From positions 3,760,143 through 3,824,142 of the forward strand of contig NC_045138.2 of assembly GCF_008831285.2 (NCBI RefSeq): 64,000 nt of DNA, given 5' to 3'. The position numbers were made by a program, and so were the translations under genes. This DNA comes from Nymphaea colorata (taxonomy: Eukaryota; Streptophyta; Magnoliopsida; Nymphaeales; Nymphaeaceae). The notes under the pieces were generated by a model. That model was not told the origin of the DNA. It was given only the letters and a program-made list of their open reading frames with translations, and made no database searches. Each line of letters starts with the position of its first letter. The stretch's first letter is position 1. Below are positions 11,089 to 22,000 of this stretch, piece by piece.

Positions 11089-14000
11089 TGTCACACCCCG
11101 ACCTTTTTGACACTCAAACATTTTTTTTCTAACATCCAACATCGAGGTGTGACTACACAATAGTTCAAAAAGGAATGAGCCAAGCAATTCAAAACAATGG
11201 GGCAAGCTTTCCATTATATAGCATTTCAATTCAATTGTACATTTGACAAAAATGCCCCAAAATCACAACATCGATGCCTAATAAAAAACAAGGCACCAGT
11301 AAAACCAAAAACCCGACGCGCCGGCACTACAAGAGCAAAACAAAACCCAAAACCTCCCCAGTAGGACGTGAGTGTAGCCATCTGCTCAGCCTGCTGCCCC
11401 GAGTACACCGAAACCTGAAAAAAGAAACAACTGAAGGCTTAGCCTTCGCAGTATGGCAACAAGCCAGGAAAAGTCCAAGCCCTCTTGGGTCGGGCTCAGT
11501 ACACAAACAAATATCAGAACAATCTATCATTATGTCATGTCAAGACACGACATGCAGACGCCACTCAATGGCTACAATAACATAATTTCAATCACATGCA
11601 AGGCATCATCAACATGTCACTTGCATTCATAAGCACAACAGTCACATGCACAACAATCCTATACATTTCAATCACATACATTGCAGTTTCATTACTATCA
11701 GTGAATTTACAGTTCCTGTGGGTGCAAACACAGGCACGTGCACACCGCGGGCGGCCCACAGCCGAGAGACAACCCCCGTGGTGGCCCAGAACAGTATGGA
11801 TCCATCTATCCGCTGCAGCGGTAGAGCACTCATCCATGGATGTGTGAATTCCAAGGAGAGATACTCAGCCTTCCCTAGGACACCCAGGTTGAGAAGGCGG
11901 GAGCCTACGCTCCAAGCACATCACACAACAGTACCCTGGGGCCTTGCACCGCCTGCGCTCCGAACAGGCGAGACCAGTGGCGAAAGCGGGACAACTCCCA
12001 TATACATAGTCACATCCCACTGGCCTCTCATCTCTTATTCTTTCATTCTTATACTTATACTTGCACAAACACATTTAACTGGCTAGCTCCTGAGGTTGGT
12101 TCACTTCACGAGTGAACTCACACCTCCAATTGCCTCCACACGAGGGTTACACATAACCACAACAGTTTTGACTAGCCGTCATAACAATATGGGTACAACT
12201 ACCCACTGTGCAAACATTTGCATCATTGCCCGCGGCAATGGGTATTCAATAAACATAACATTCACATTCATCATCATAACAATCACATATTTGAAAACTT
12301 AGCCAAACCACAGAGAATAGTCTCAATCGGTGGTGGGCTCGTAGCTGTCCTATGCAGTTATCATTCTAGAATGCTTTCTAATGCACAATTGGGGTCGAGG
12401 AGACACTCGACTCGATACCCCGCCTCATCTGTCCTAAACAGTTATCAATTCTAGCATGCACATGCAATGCGTAACATTATCAAAACAATTACTATAAGCC
12501 TTTCAAAACAATTCATATCATATATCAATTTATGTACATGCATACACATATTCATTCACGGAACACTCAATCAATTCATATCACAAATCCTAGGATCCCA
12601 TGATCCTAGGAACACACATTCATTCACTTGCCCAGGCAGGGATTTGCCTGGAATGTCGCCATACCTGTGGCGCGTTCACAAGAATCTTCCAAAATGCCTC
12701 GAGCTTCGAATCCGGTAGCTCAAGGTCGACGGGATGTACCCGGTGTACCTGTAGACACAAACACAAGATAAGATTCCTACTTCATACCTCAACAATTCAA
12801 ACAAAAACAAAACAAAATCATTGAGGCACGTGTCATCGCCTCGAGAGGGTGTCGACGGGTAGTGTCAACCCACAAGTTCTCCAAAAGGGTCACTTCCCAC
12901 TTCTAGCCGTGCCAATAGATGCCAAAACTCAAAGCCATCAATTCTTCTATCACTAACGCCTTTCTCAAAACTCCATTTTTCTTAAATCAAGGCGTCTACC
13001 CCAAAGATACATCCAACTTATGTACGTTATCCCTATTTAACTCCAAGATACACCCGTTCACAAAAACGCGTGCTACAGGCTCACTAAAACGGTCCTAAAT
13101 CTTCCCCACAACCTCACAAACTCTACCATGTTTCCCCTAATGCTTCGAAAATTAATCTATCATGCTTAAATGATCATCCAAAATATGAATCTTCGCTTCC
13201 CAACATAATCGCAAGCTTTCCCCCAAAAACGAAATCACTAACATGTGTTCCAAATAATCAATTCTAAGCTTTAGCATGCTCAAACAATAATTATACGCGT
13301 TCCAAAGAAAAATATATCATAAAATATGTTCAATTTCGCCTTGCGCACCCCAATTGAAGGTCTAAACTGCTTTAATCCTCCCGGCAGCCACCTCACGTGC
13401 CCAAGTGGTCCCCAAACGGCTAAAATCCTCCAATGCCTCCACTACTAAGGCCTCCTCTAACTGCTGTTACGAGGGGGAGGACAAATCCCCAAGCTGAAAA
13501 CGGATCCAACAGTGATGAAATAGTGAAAAATCAGTGAGAGAAAGTGCTTGATTGGAGAAAATAGAAAACGAGCAGAAAATGGGGAGAGAGCATGAAGCGT
13601 GGACAGAGAGGGAGGTCGAATAGAGGGAGAAAGAGGGAAAAACGGAGGGGGACTGATAGGGGAGAGGGTTCGGTCAAAAGGGGAAAAGAAGGCAGTGAGG
13701 GGAGAGGACGGGAGAGAAGAGAGAGACGGTGGAGAGTGAGGGGAGTCGTTCGGTGGAGAGGGGAGACGAGAGACAGTGGGAGAGGGAGACGAGTGACAGT
13801 GGGAGAGGGAGGAGGAGAAGAAGGAAGAAGGAAGAGTTAGGGAGAGGTTGAGGGCTTACCCAACTGCCGACACCGACGCCGCCGCCGCCGCCGCCGTTCC
13901 TTCCTCCGCCGGCTCAAGCGTCGCCACTGCTCCCTCGTCCTCCTCCTGGTCTCACACGGGCGACACGGAAGCAAGAAGGCGTCGAGGAAGAAAAGGGAGA

Positions 14001-14102
14001 CGCGAGGGAGAAGGGCCCTCGCGTCGGGCTCCTCTCGCGTGGGGCTAGGGTCCGGGTCTGGACCCTGACCCGACCCGCTCCGCCCAAACGCCGCGCGTTA
14101 CA
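11089..14102 (-). repeat. 5' LTR of the gypsy element
   Basis: Partner of 3180-6194. By reading the two in parallel I find about 18 differences, all in the part equivalent to 3180-4770. The remaining ~1.4 kb looks identical. In minus orientation the identical part holds the start of the LTR. Confidence 0.95.
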
Positions 14103-14107
14103 GTTGT
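14103..14107. repeat. Right 5-bp target duplication of the gypsy element
   Basis: GTTGT, identical to 3175-3179. Confidence 0.92.
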
Positions 14108-14636
14108 CGTGCAAATCCCTCACACCGTGGTCTTCTGACTCCGGAGATGAAGTCGGGTACTTCGTGTGAAGTCGGTTACAGCAAGGGCGTCGTGTGAAGA
14201 ACAAAGATGGAGCGCAGGCTGAGCGGAGGCAATGGAATGGGGGGAAGATGGGCTGCCCAGTTGAGGTTTTGGTGATTCAGAAAACGAGAAAGAGAGAGAC
14301 GATCGAGGTGCTGGTGGGTTGGGGGCTTCGAAAATGGGGAGAGTGATAATCTGGGTTCCAATTAAAGCCGAAGGAGGGTGGTGATGTTTCAAATGGCAGA
14401 GATTGAAGGAATGACCTAAAATCGATGTTGATAGGAAGGGGAGTTGATCATCCAAATGAAATTAGTGGCGATGAAGACATCTGACGACTTGTGCTGCTAG
14501 TAAGAGCTCGAGCAGGTGGCAATACTGTTGAAGTAGAACAGAGATCAACAAGTAGGTGGCATTGACGAGCTTTGATGATCCGCGGATGGCCAAACCAGAG
14601 GGTGAAGCATGTTGGAGCTGGGTTGCTGCGCGGGTC

Positions 14637-15035
14637 GCCGGGAAGGGGGAGGGAGACGGGAAGGGGAACTGGCCAACTGGGAAGGGGAAGGGAGAGGGAG
14701 ATGGGAAGGAGAACTGGCCAACTGGGAAGGGGAAGAGGGAGGGAGACGGAAAGGGGAACTGGCCAACTGGGAAGGGAAAGGGGGAGGGAGACGGGAAGGG
14801 GGAAGGAGAGACGGGAAAGGGGAAGGGAGAGGGAGACGGGAAGGAGAACTGGCCAACTGGGAAGGGGAAGGGAGAGGGAGACGGGAAGGACAACTGGACA
14901 ACTGGGAAGGAGAAGGGGGGAGGGAGACGGAAAGGGGAACTGGCCAACTGGGAAGGGAAAGGGGGAGGGAGACGGGAAGGGAGAAGGAGAGACGGGAAAG
15001 GGACGGGAAAGGGGGAAGCAGGAAAGGGGGAGGGA
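14637..15035. repeat. G/A-rich minisatellite inside the hAT-like element
   Basis: About eight degenerate copies of a roughly 40-50 bp unit built on GAACTGGCCAACTGGGAAGG followed by a GGGAGAGGGAGACGGGAAGG-type run. A longer block of about 160 bp appears twice (near 14700-14860 and 14870-15020). Long ORFs on both strands (about 14460-15280) are products of this composition and are not called as genes. Confidence 0.85.
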
Positions 15036-15164
15036 GACGGGCCGACCGGGCCACTGCCGGGCCGGCCTATCCGGCCCGGGCCTGCTGCCGGGCCGACATA
15101 TCTGGCTCGGGCCCGGCCCGGGTCGAGATTTTCCCGGCCCAAACCCGGCCCATACTGGGCCGGG

Positions 15165-15185
15165 CCGGCCCGATGCCCAGCCTTA
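15165..15185 (-). repeat. Right terminal inverted repeat of the hAT-like element
   Basis: Inverted partner of 2966-2986. The GGGCC-rich subterminal DNA extends inward to about 15030. Confidence 0.65.
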
Positions 15186-15193
15186 AGGGAAAC
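15186..15193. repeat. Right 8-bp target duplication of the hAT-like element
   Basis: AGGGAAAC, one mismatch from ACGGAAAC at 2958-2965. Confidence 0.65.
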
Positions 15194-16207
15194 GAGAATA
15201 TCAGATCTAAAAGTTGTCATCCGGTGGAGGTTTTTCTGGTACGTTTTTTTGGTACCGCAAAAGCAAGTTAGAATATAAGATTTTATAAAACCAATTTGCT
15301 ATGAAATCAGAATTTGCCCAGTGACACCCGACCGAGCACTAGAGTACATTTTACTTGCATATGCAACTTATACACACAATAATCTACATATAGATAGTCA
15401 GAAACTCAAGCACAACTACACGAGAAGCTATATAAAACATTATATACTTGTAAAACAATTTACCTACACAAATTATGGCAATGCAGGTACCACTGGTGCA
15501 TGTTTAAACAGTCACGCTACATTTATTTACGTGCACATGTATTTAATAATTTACTTTGCAATGGCAATTTTGAAATTATTTAAGCTCAAACTTTTGGACC
15601 TATTTATACTTTCACAGGAAAAAAGAAATTAATGACATACCGAAATGTTTTTCTAAATATCTTTGTGAATATTTTTATTTCAAACGCATGTGATATGCCC
15701 CTTTTACACCTTATTCGTTTTAAAATAAAAATATTAAACATCATCTCACAAAGGATAAAAAAGTTTAGCGGCCCAATTAAAGTGTTTCCCTTTAATTCTT
15801 TAAATTACATAGGAAATCTTCTCGCCGACAAAATTCTGATCAGTTCCAATGATCTATTGTTCGGTTTGACGGTGGCGTTTGCTAACAGGAAAACTGCAGT
15901 GCTTCATAAATTTTTCTCAGTTACATCTTTGAGACATGTTCATAGAACGCGTTCTGATTACGTATTGATGGTGGAGGTCGGACTTGCTGTTCTTCCCAGT
16001 AGTACCTGGGTTGGTGGCAGTCGGCTTGTCTGGTCGGACACTATACGGCTCGTACGTATTTAATCCAAAAGGAAGGGTGTGGGCTCTAACCAGGTCAGGC
16101 CGCTCAAAGGCGAAGCGAATTGAAGCCATTTCGACCATCGTCCTCAATTTTGGTCGATTGAGAGGTGAACCAGGGAAGGCACGCGCTGGACAACTGAATC
16201 TTGGAGC
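15194..16207. other. Intergenic and promoter side of the quinone reductase gene
   Basis: AT-rich DNA with no coding signal I trust. It must contain the promoter and leader of the gene starting at 16216, but I could not pick out a convincing TATA box. Confidence 0.55.
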
Positions 16208-16476
16208 ATGAGCGTATGGCAACCAAGGTGTACATCATGTAAGTCTTGCATTCTTTCCCTCTCTCCGTTCCCTTTCTGTTTCCCATTATTCCCACCCCTT
16301 TTTCCCCCTCCCTTGATTAATTCTCGTCTGCTATTCTTGAGCTGGAAGAGCAACCCTGGGATACTCATGAATAATTGTAGGTCCGTTTATTCCGTTCAGC
16401 TATTATTCATTATATGGCCATGTCGGGAAGTTGGCGACGGAGATACAGAAAGGGGCTAACTCCGTTGAGGGCGTGA
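16208..16476 (+). promoter_or_regulatory. Upstream ATG overlapping the quinone reductase start
   Basis: An ATG at 16208 lies eight bases before the chosen start at 16216 and out of frame with it. In the spliced message (16208-16238 joined to 16400 onward) it reads about 34 codons to a TGA at 16474-16476, overlapping the main frame. If the leader includes 16208, scanning ribosomes would meet this ATG first, which could lower translation. The transcript start is not known. Confidence 0.4.
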
Positions 16477-17728
16477 AGGCGATGTTATGGCAGGTGAAAT
16501 TGTGTGAAATGATGACGCCTATATAACAGTGAATCTTCCTTCTTCCTGAACGTGCGGTCATCTCTCTCTCTCTCTCTCACTAATTAATTTAGGTGCCAGA
16601 GACCCTACCAGATACGGTATTGGAAAAGATGAAGGCACCGCCCAAGCCGGAAGACATCCCCGTAATCAAGCCGGAGCAGCTGCCGGAAGCTGATGGTTTC
16701 ATCTTTGGCTTCCCCTCTCGGTTCGGTATGATGGGTTCACAGTTCCTGTCTTTCTTCGACGGCATGGATGATATATGGAAGTCTCAGAAGCTCGCTGGTA
16801 AACCTGCGGGCATCTTCTGGAGCACCGGCTATCATGGAGGTGGCCAAGAGAATTCTGCGTAAAGCTCTCCCCCTCTTTGTCTGTATGCATAATCTAGTCA
16901 TATAGACCTCTCTTTCTCTCTCTCTCCGTCTCCCTGCATAATCTGTAGTCATATGAGTGCAGTTCTGGTCTCCCATTCTCTTCCTCGTCCGCTCGGTTAG
17001 AAGCTTCTTGTTTGATAGGAACCCCAGTAGCCAGCATTCTGCGATATTAAACCGTTTTAAAAGTCTTCTGCCATTTACCTTTCATGCTTTCGGTTGTTCG
17101 CACAACCCATCATACACCCTAGACCCTCTCATTGATGTTCAAACATGATGAAACTAGTTTAAAAAGTGTTCAATCAAATACTTTTGAAGGCATAGTCACA
17201 GATAATCCGAAGGCAATTTATTAGCCACATCTCTGTATATATCTATTTCAAGCAATAGTTTTTGCAAAAATACTTGGCACATACCTGATGGGCCTTTAAA
17301 TAAATGGTGAAGAAAAGGTCTCGGGCTTTACAATGATGTTTCGACCTCTCCGGCTACATGTTTCTTTTTCATGTATGAGCGAATGGAAACAAGGCTGGTG
17401 CATATGGAAAAAATATGGGTGTCCATGGCTTACACTACATTAATGTCTCCATCGTGGTAGAGGTATAACGTGCAAGTGCGGCGCTGCTTGCAGGTTGACA
17501 GCGATAACCCAGTTGGCTCATCACGGTATCATATTTGTGCCTCTGGGTTACACTTTTGGCGAAAGCATGTTTGAGATGGGCGAGGTCAAAGGTGGTTCCT
17601 CGTACGGAGCAGGGACTTACGCTGGGGATGGTTCTCGGGAGCCAACAGACTTGGAGCTGAAACAGGCATTCTACCAAGGGAAACAAGTAGCTACAGTGGC
17701 AAAGAGGCTTAACGCCATCGCCATCTGA
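16216..17728 (+). CDS. FQR1: NAD(P)H:quinone oxidoreductase, FQR1/WrbA flavodoxin-like
   Basis: Four exons, 16216-16238, 16400-16493, 16593-16858 and 17494-17728, all GT-AG, joining to 205 residues, the usual family length (~203). The start gives [16 protein letters not shown], matching the family N-terminus. The FMN phosphate loop is [12 protein letters not shown]. Further flavin-site motifs are [18 protein letters not shown] and [15 protein letters not shown], and the C-terminal half carries FVPLGYTFG and [15 protein letters not shown]. The family catalyses two-electron reduction of quinones using NAD(P)H and FMN, keeping them from redox cycling; plant members are auxin-inducible and cytosolic or membrane-associated. 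Two positions differ from the common form: GMMGSQF for GMMAAQF, and DGMDDIW for DATGGLW. Whether this is the FQR1 orthologue or a paralogue cannot be told here. Confidence 0.92.
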
Positions 17729-19079
17729 GTCAGTAACTTCCTAGGCCACCGGCCGGCAGACTGGTGGCGGATGATCTCCACTTAGCTGTTGGACACAAAT
17801 AAACTCCTTTTGATGTTTTTCTAAGAAACATGTTATGATTGTATCTGGTATTTAGTTGTTTTTAATTTAGAAGCAGTATTTATACTTGCACCATGTTTTA
17901 TGAGATAAGAAACAATGTACTTCGATAATATTTTTTTGGAAATGTTTCAAACACAATGTTCTTATCAAACGCCAAACGCCTACTTGACAGAAAGAATAAC
18001 ACACCACTTTGAAAAGTTTAATCATGCATATAAAATTATAAAATTATGAGGAATGTTGAAAGACTTTTTAAAAATATTGTTAAATGGTTGGTTTTCTGGA
18101 TACCCAACCTTTTTAGAACTAAAACCGAAGTTGCTAGAAGCAAAACGGGTTCCGCTAAAGTAAGAACCCCAATTTCGTGTCGGAGTGGGCAAGTTTGAGA
18201 GACGGAATGACTTTTTCCCTCAGATTAATCTTATCTATGGATGACACAACAATGAAAGCTTCAGGTGAGAGAGAGACTTTTCATCTCAGAATAATCTTCC
18301 ATGGATGACAACTAAACTCAGGCTCGACTCAAGCTAGCTTGTTTTCAGATTCTGCTTGCTTCATAAACGAACGAGTTTCAAGTTGAAAAACGAACTCGGT
18401 TAATAAGTGCAGCTCGACCCATGCAGGCTCAACTCCGTTAAACTTAATTAAACTTGTAGAAATAAAAGATACGAAAGGCGCTACACCATATTATCAGAAG
18501 TGGAAACTTACCCCTAATGGCAACAGCGTGGGAAACTCACGTCAAACCTAGGCTCAACCAAAACGAGTTCAAGCCCGCCCAAATTGGCTCAAACTCTACT
18601 CATTTACATCCTTACTCTCAATTTAACGTTTCTATATTCAACCATTGGCTCAGAACAAGCTTAAGCTTTGTGCTGGCCTTAGGGAGAGGAAGGCCAGAAG
18701 AGTAGAGTTATGAATGATTATAGGGGACATAAGAGGACTCGAGGGTGACTGATGACGGGCAATAGGAGATTTATTATCCTTCATGTTGCCTGCTAATAGT
18801 GGCTACAATCCTGAAAACCACTTACCTAGATAACATGAAATGTCTGGTTAATCCTCCGACGGAAAGGAGTGCCTATACTTCCGTAGCTCACGCCCACCGC
18901 ACAAATATCCTCTAATTGAGGCTCAATAAGGACAAAAATAAGAGTACAACAAATGGTTATCCTATAATAATTCTCTCCAAAACATTTTGCATAGCAATTT
19001 CTGAAGATCCTCTGAGAAAGGGGAAGCTTAGTTTCAGCCATGGACGAGATTAAGCACAAGCAGAGGTTCAAAATTGTAG
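17729..19079. other. Intergenic with degenerate repeat
   Basis: The quinone reductase 3' flank is followed by a stretch (about 18300-18620) of scattered GGCTCGACTC / CTCAAGCT / AACGAACTCG motifs. These resemble degenerate plant transposon ends, but I could not define its borders. The rest is plain AT-rich DNA down to the last exon of the minus-strand WD40 gene. Confidence 0.5.
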
Positions 19080-22000
19080 TTAACGGATTCTGTGTAACCC
19101 AATGTGAAAATCAGAGGATACGGAAATCAGAACTGGGAAATGATGGTGCCAGACAGCTTTGAGAACCCGTTTTTGATGAGCCTTCACAGATTGAGCAGGG
19201 TTTGAGGAGTTGTACCGTATGTCAAATATGTGTATCACGGGGTCTGGTGAACCAGACGTGATGTACATCCCGTCAGGAGACCATGCCTGGCCTATTAATG
19301 CTGATTGTGAATCGGTGCTTACTTGTTTCCATCCAAATGCATGGATCTCTGACGGTCTTACTCTCATATCAAACAACCTTAGTTGCTTCTCCCGTCTCCT
19401 GCAAACATACACAGCTTCATCAGGACACTAGTCAATCACACCATTTCTCTGTTGTTTTCAACTAGACGAAATTTATAAATATTTACTGAGCAAAAACGTT
19501 AGTTGCATCCCTTGAAAATTTGATAACTTCAAAAGCCAAATTGATGTTCTTGACATACTAGTGTATAACGTAGACCAAATAACTTGCTCAGAGGGAACAT
19601 GCCAGATCCGGTCTGAACAAAAGAGAACTATATAGATATTCTTGTAAAAGACTATAGGACTCTCATCAAAGAATGCTAAATGGGCTAGAGTAGTTGATTC
19701 ACAATCATCTCATACCATGTTTACAGAAATTAGTATGCCATGAATAATTTGCAATATTCCACATTGACATGGAACCCTGTTGTCTATGAATAGTTGCTTC
19801 CTGATATCAACTTTCCTTTCTTGCCTTCATAGATCTTTTAGGGTAATCCTTTTCAGCTACCCTTTGTAGTATATATGCAGTTTTTTTTTTTTTTTCCTTT
19901 GGCGCATATAATTGCCTGAGTTGCTGTGTCTTGACTAGACAGACAAAATACTCAAAACCGATAAGGAGATTTGATTGGAAACTAGAACCAAAAAGTGAAC
20001 ATTTCAAATGCAAAACTAAGAATCAGTGCTACCAACTGATAACTTTTACCTACAAATTGGACTTCTGAGAAGCTGCTATCATACAGTTCGAAGTTCATCA
20101 GCTTTTTAACCGAATTAGCACCATAAAGACAAAGCCTGATATGTAAACCTAAAAAACTGAACCCTTGCAAGGCCAGATAACTAAAGGACACTGTCTATGA
20201 TACCCTTGAAAATTATTCATTCGGAATCATGTGGAAAGAAGCAGGACAGAGGGATTGAGGAATCCTCCTAACAAGAATATGATCCAGTCTCTTCAATCAG
20301 ATTGGCTCATAGGACGTGGCATGCAACTAATCGCAGCACGTAAAGCGTGCTCTTAGATTCAGAACTTGTAAACAGCACACATTAGGTAACCTGATAAACT
20401 TAGAAACAAACCTAGTTTGCACCATCAATAGGTTGAAGTCCAAGGGATTGGGCAGCACTCCCATGCACTCGCTGTCCATTTGATGCTTGAAATTAGTTTT
20501 CCTTCCATCTACATCAAACCCAATAATTTGCTTGTCGGCACCAGAAGATACTACCATATGCTTATGAGACATCCCAGCAAAACCCATAACAGCTGAAGAA
20601 TGGATGTTTCTGTGCAACAGCTCTGGCTTCCAAATGTTCCTTCGGTTTTTCTCATTCCAGAGAATAACAGAGTGGTCATCTCCACCCGTTACAAAACATA
20701 CAGTACTCCAAGGCATGAATTCTATGTGATTGATGACACCCTTATGATGAGGTCTTTCCTCTAAAAATGTGACCCTGGACTGCAGATCAAAGAAAACACA
20801 TTTTTTTTTTTTTTACTTCAACGACAAAAAGAAATCCACAGAGAAAGTACCACTGTCACATAAGTATAAGGCTGTAATGAGAAAGAGCTATTTCATGGTG
20901 AAACATTGTAAAAAAGAATAATGTTTACCTCAAAATTTCTTTCTCGCATTTAACATTTAGCATGTCAAGAGAACTATGTTGATGTCGACAGGAGAATCAC
21001 CAACATGAAAATTATTAACATACAATGACAAGAAGAATATATAATCCCAATACTGGAAGAAATGATTGTTTAGTTGCATTCAAAGGAATGAAGTGATCAT
21101 ATTTGTAAATCAAGCATTGTGTTCACATTCAGATAAAATCTCTTTACTTGTACGTGCTTGAACTCATAATTGTTGTCCATTTCCTTCATGATAGCACTCA
21201 TGAAACCATTTTCTTTATGCCTTACTGAAGCTGAAGTTACCCTTTGCTACAAAATCATGCATAATCCACAAAACTCAAACAAAACAGTTCATAAATTCAT
21301 ACATAATGCATAAAAACAATAATTGGCATATATAATTCTATTAAATTAAAGTTAAAAACAATGACAGAATAAAGTGAAAAGGTTGACACCTTTCACTTAA
21401 AATTTTGAATCAAACTGGGCATGACCCAAATCCAATCTAAAAAGTATCCAAATGGTCTGCTGTAACCGTATCTTAGAACTGCCATACCAACACAGGTGTT
21501 TGCAGCCTTTCTCATGTAGCAACGTTACATAGCCCTTTTTTAAGTTTACATTTCCTTCAAGTTAATCCAGCTGCTAAATGAATTTTGCTTTGTTTGCTGG
21601 TAAGAAACATTCTTTATTCTATCTTCATAGAAGTAGGTGGCTAGAAACATCTTCCATTAAGCTGAATACCCCAGTCAATATACCATGTCCCAGCTGGAAG
21701 TCCATTTAGTAGTTAGAAAGGAACAGAGTTGAATCAGTTACTGTAAAAAAAAAAAATATTTGTAAGATATGCATTATATGTACATATCTATAAATGAAAC
21801 ATCTGAGACCATCTCATATACATGTTACATGCATTATATGGTTGTTTTCATTATTTTTTTCATTTTTGTGCTTTAAATGGTTGTAAAGGGAATAACTATA
21901 AATAACACATATAACATATAGAGTCATAATCCATCTACTGATACTACATAAATTGCACACTCTTGTTATGCTACGTATATGTTTTTTCTGACCAGACGAA

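Larger units (their letters stand above)
3180..14102 (-). mobile_element. Ty3/gypsy LTR retrotransposon, chromovirus type, nearly intact
   Basis: A 10,923-bp element in minus orientation with two LTRs of 3,015 and 3,014 bp, a perfect GTTGT duplication, an initiator-tRNA-Met primer site, a polypurine tract, and a single gag-pol frame interrupted by two stops. Domain order is gag, zinc knuckle, protease, reverse transcriptase, RNase H, integrase, chromodomain. Integrase after RNase H is the gypsy order, and the C-terminal chromodomain with ~3-kb LTRs suggests the Tekay/Del group of chromoviruses (an inference). I count about 18 differences between the LTRs, roughly 0.6%. At the often-used rate of 1.3e-8 substitutions per site per year this gives an insertion age of a few hundred thousand years. 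It sits inside the hAT-like element 2966-15185, so that element is older. Confidence 0.95.
2966..15185. mobile_element. Non-autonomous hAT-like element, interrupted by a gypsy retrotransposon
   Basis: The outer ends are imperfect terminal inverted repeats. The left starts TAGGGGTGGGTATCGGGCC and the right, on the other strand, starts TAAGGCTGGGCATCGGGCC; about 18 of the first 21 bases agree. Both ends run into GGGCC/CGGGCC-rich subterminal DNA, typical of plant hAT elements, and 8-bp near-matching duplications flank the whole. Without the gypsy element (3180-14102) and one copy of its 5-bp duplication, the native element is about 1.29 kb. That is too short for a transposase, and no transposase motif is visible. 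Its right half carries a G/A-rich minisatellite. The interior part 3060-3174, with a GCCCTAAACCC stretch, resembles a plant promoter or 5' leader, so gene-fragment capture is possible but unproven. Confidence 0.7.

Noticed and set aside
14462..15278. Long overlapping ORFs on both strands (up to 250 codons)
   Set aside because: They are all translations of the G/A-rich minisatellite; composition keeps every frame open and no domain is visible.
18300..18620. GGCTCGACTC-type degenerate repeat
   Set aside because: Looks like an old element but no inverted ends or duplication could be fixed, so not called as a mobile element.
21140..21240. Minus-strand stretch reading like a copia 'EEM' segment (KENGFMSAIMKEMDNNYEF)
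   Set aside because: Too short, with no neighbouring copia motif in order; similarity is by impression only.
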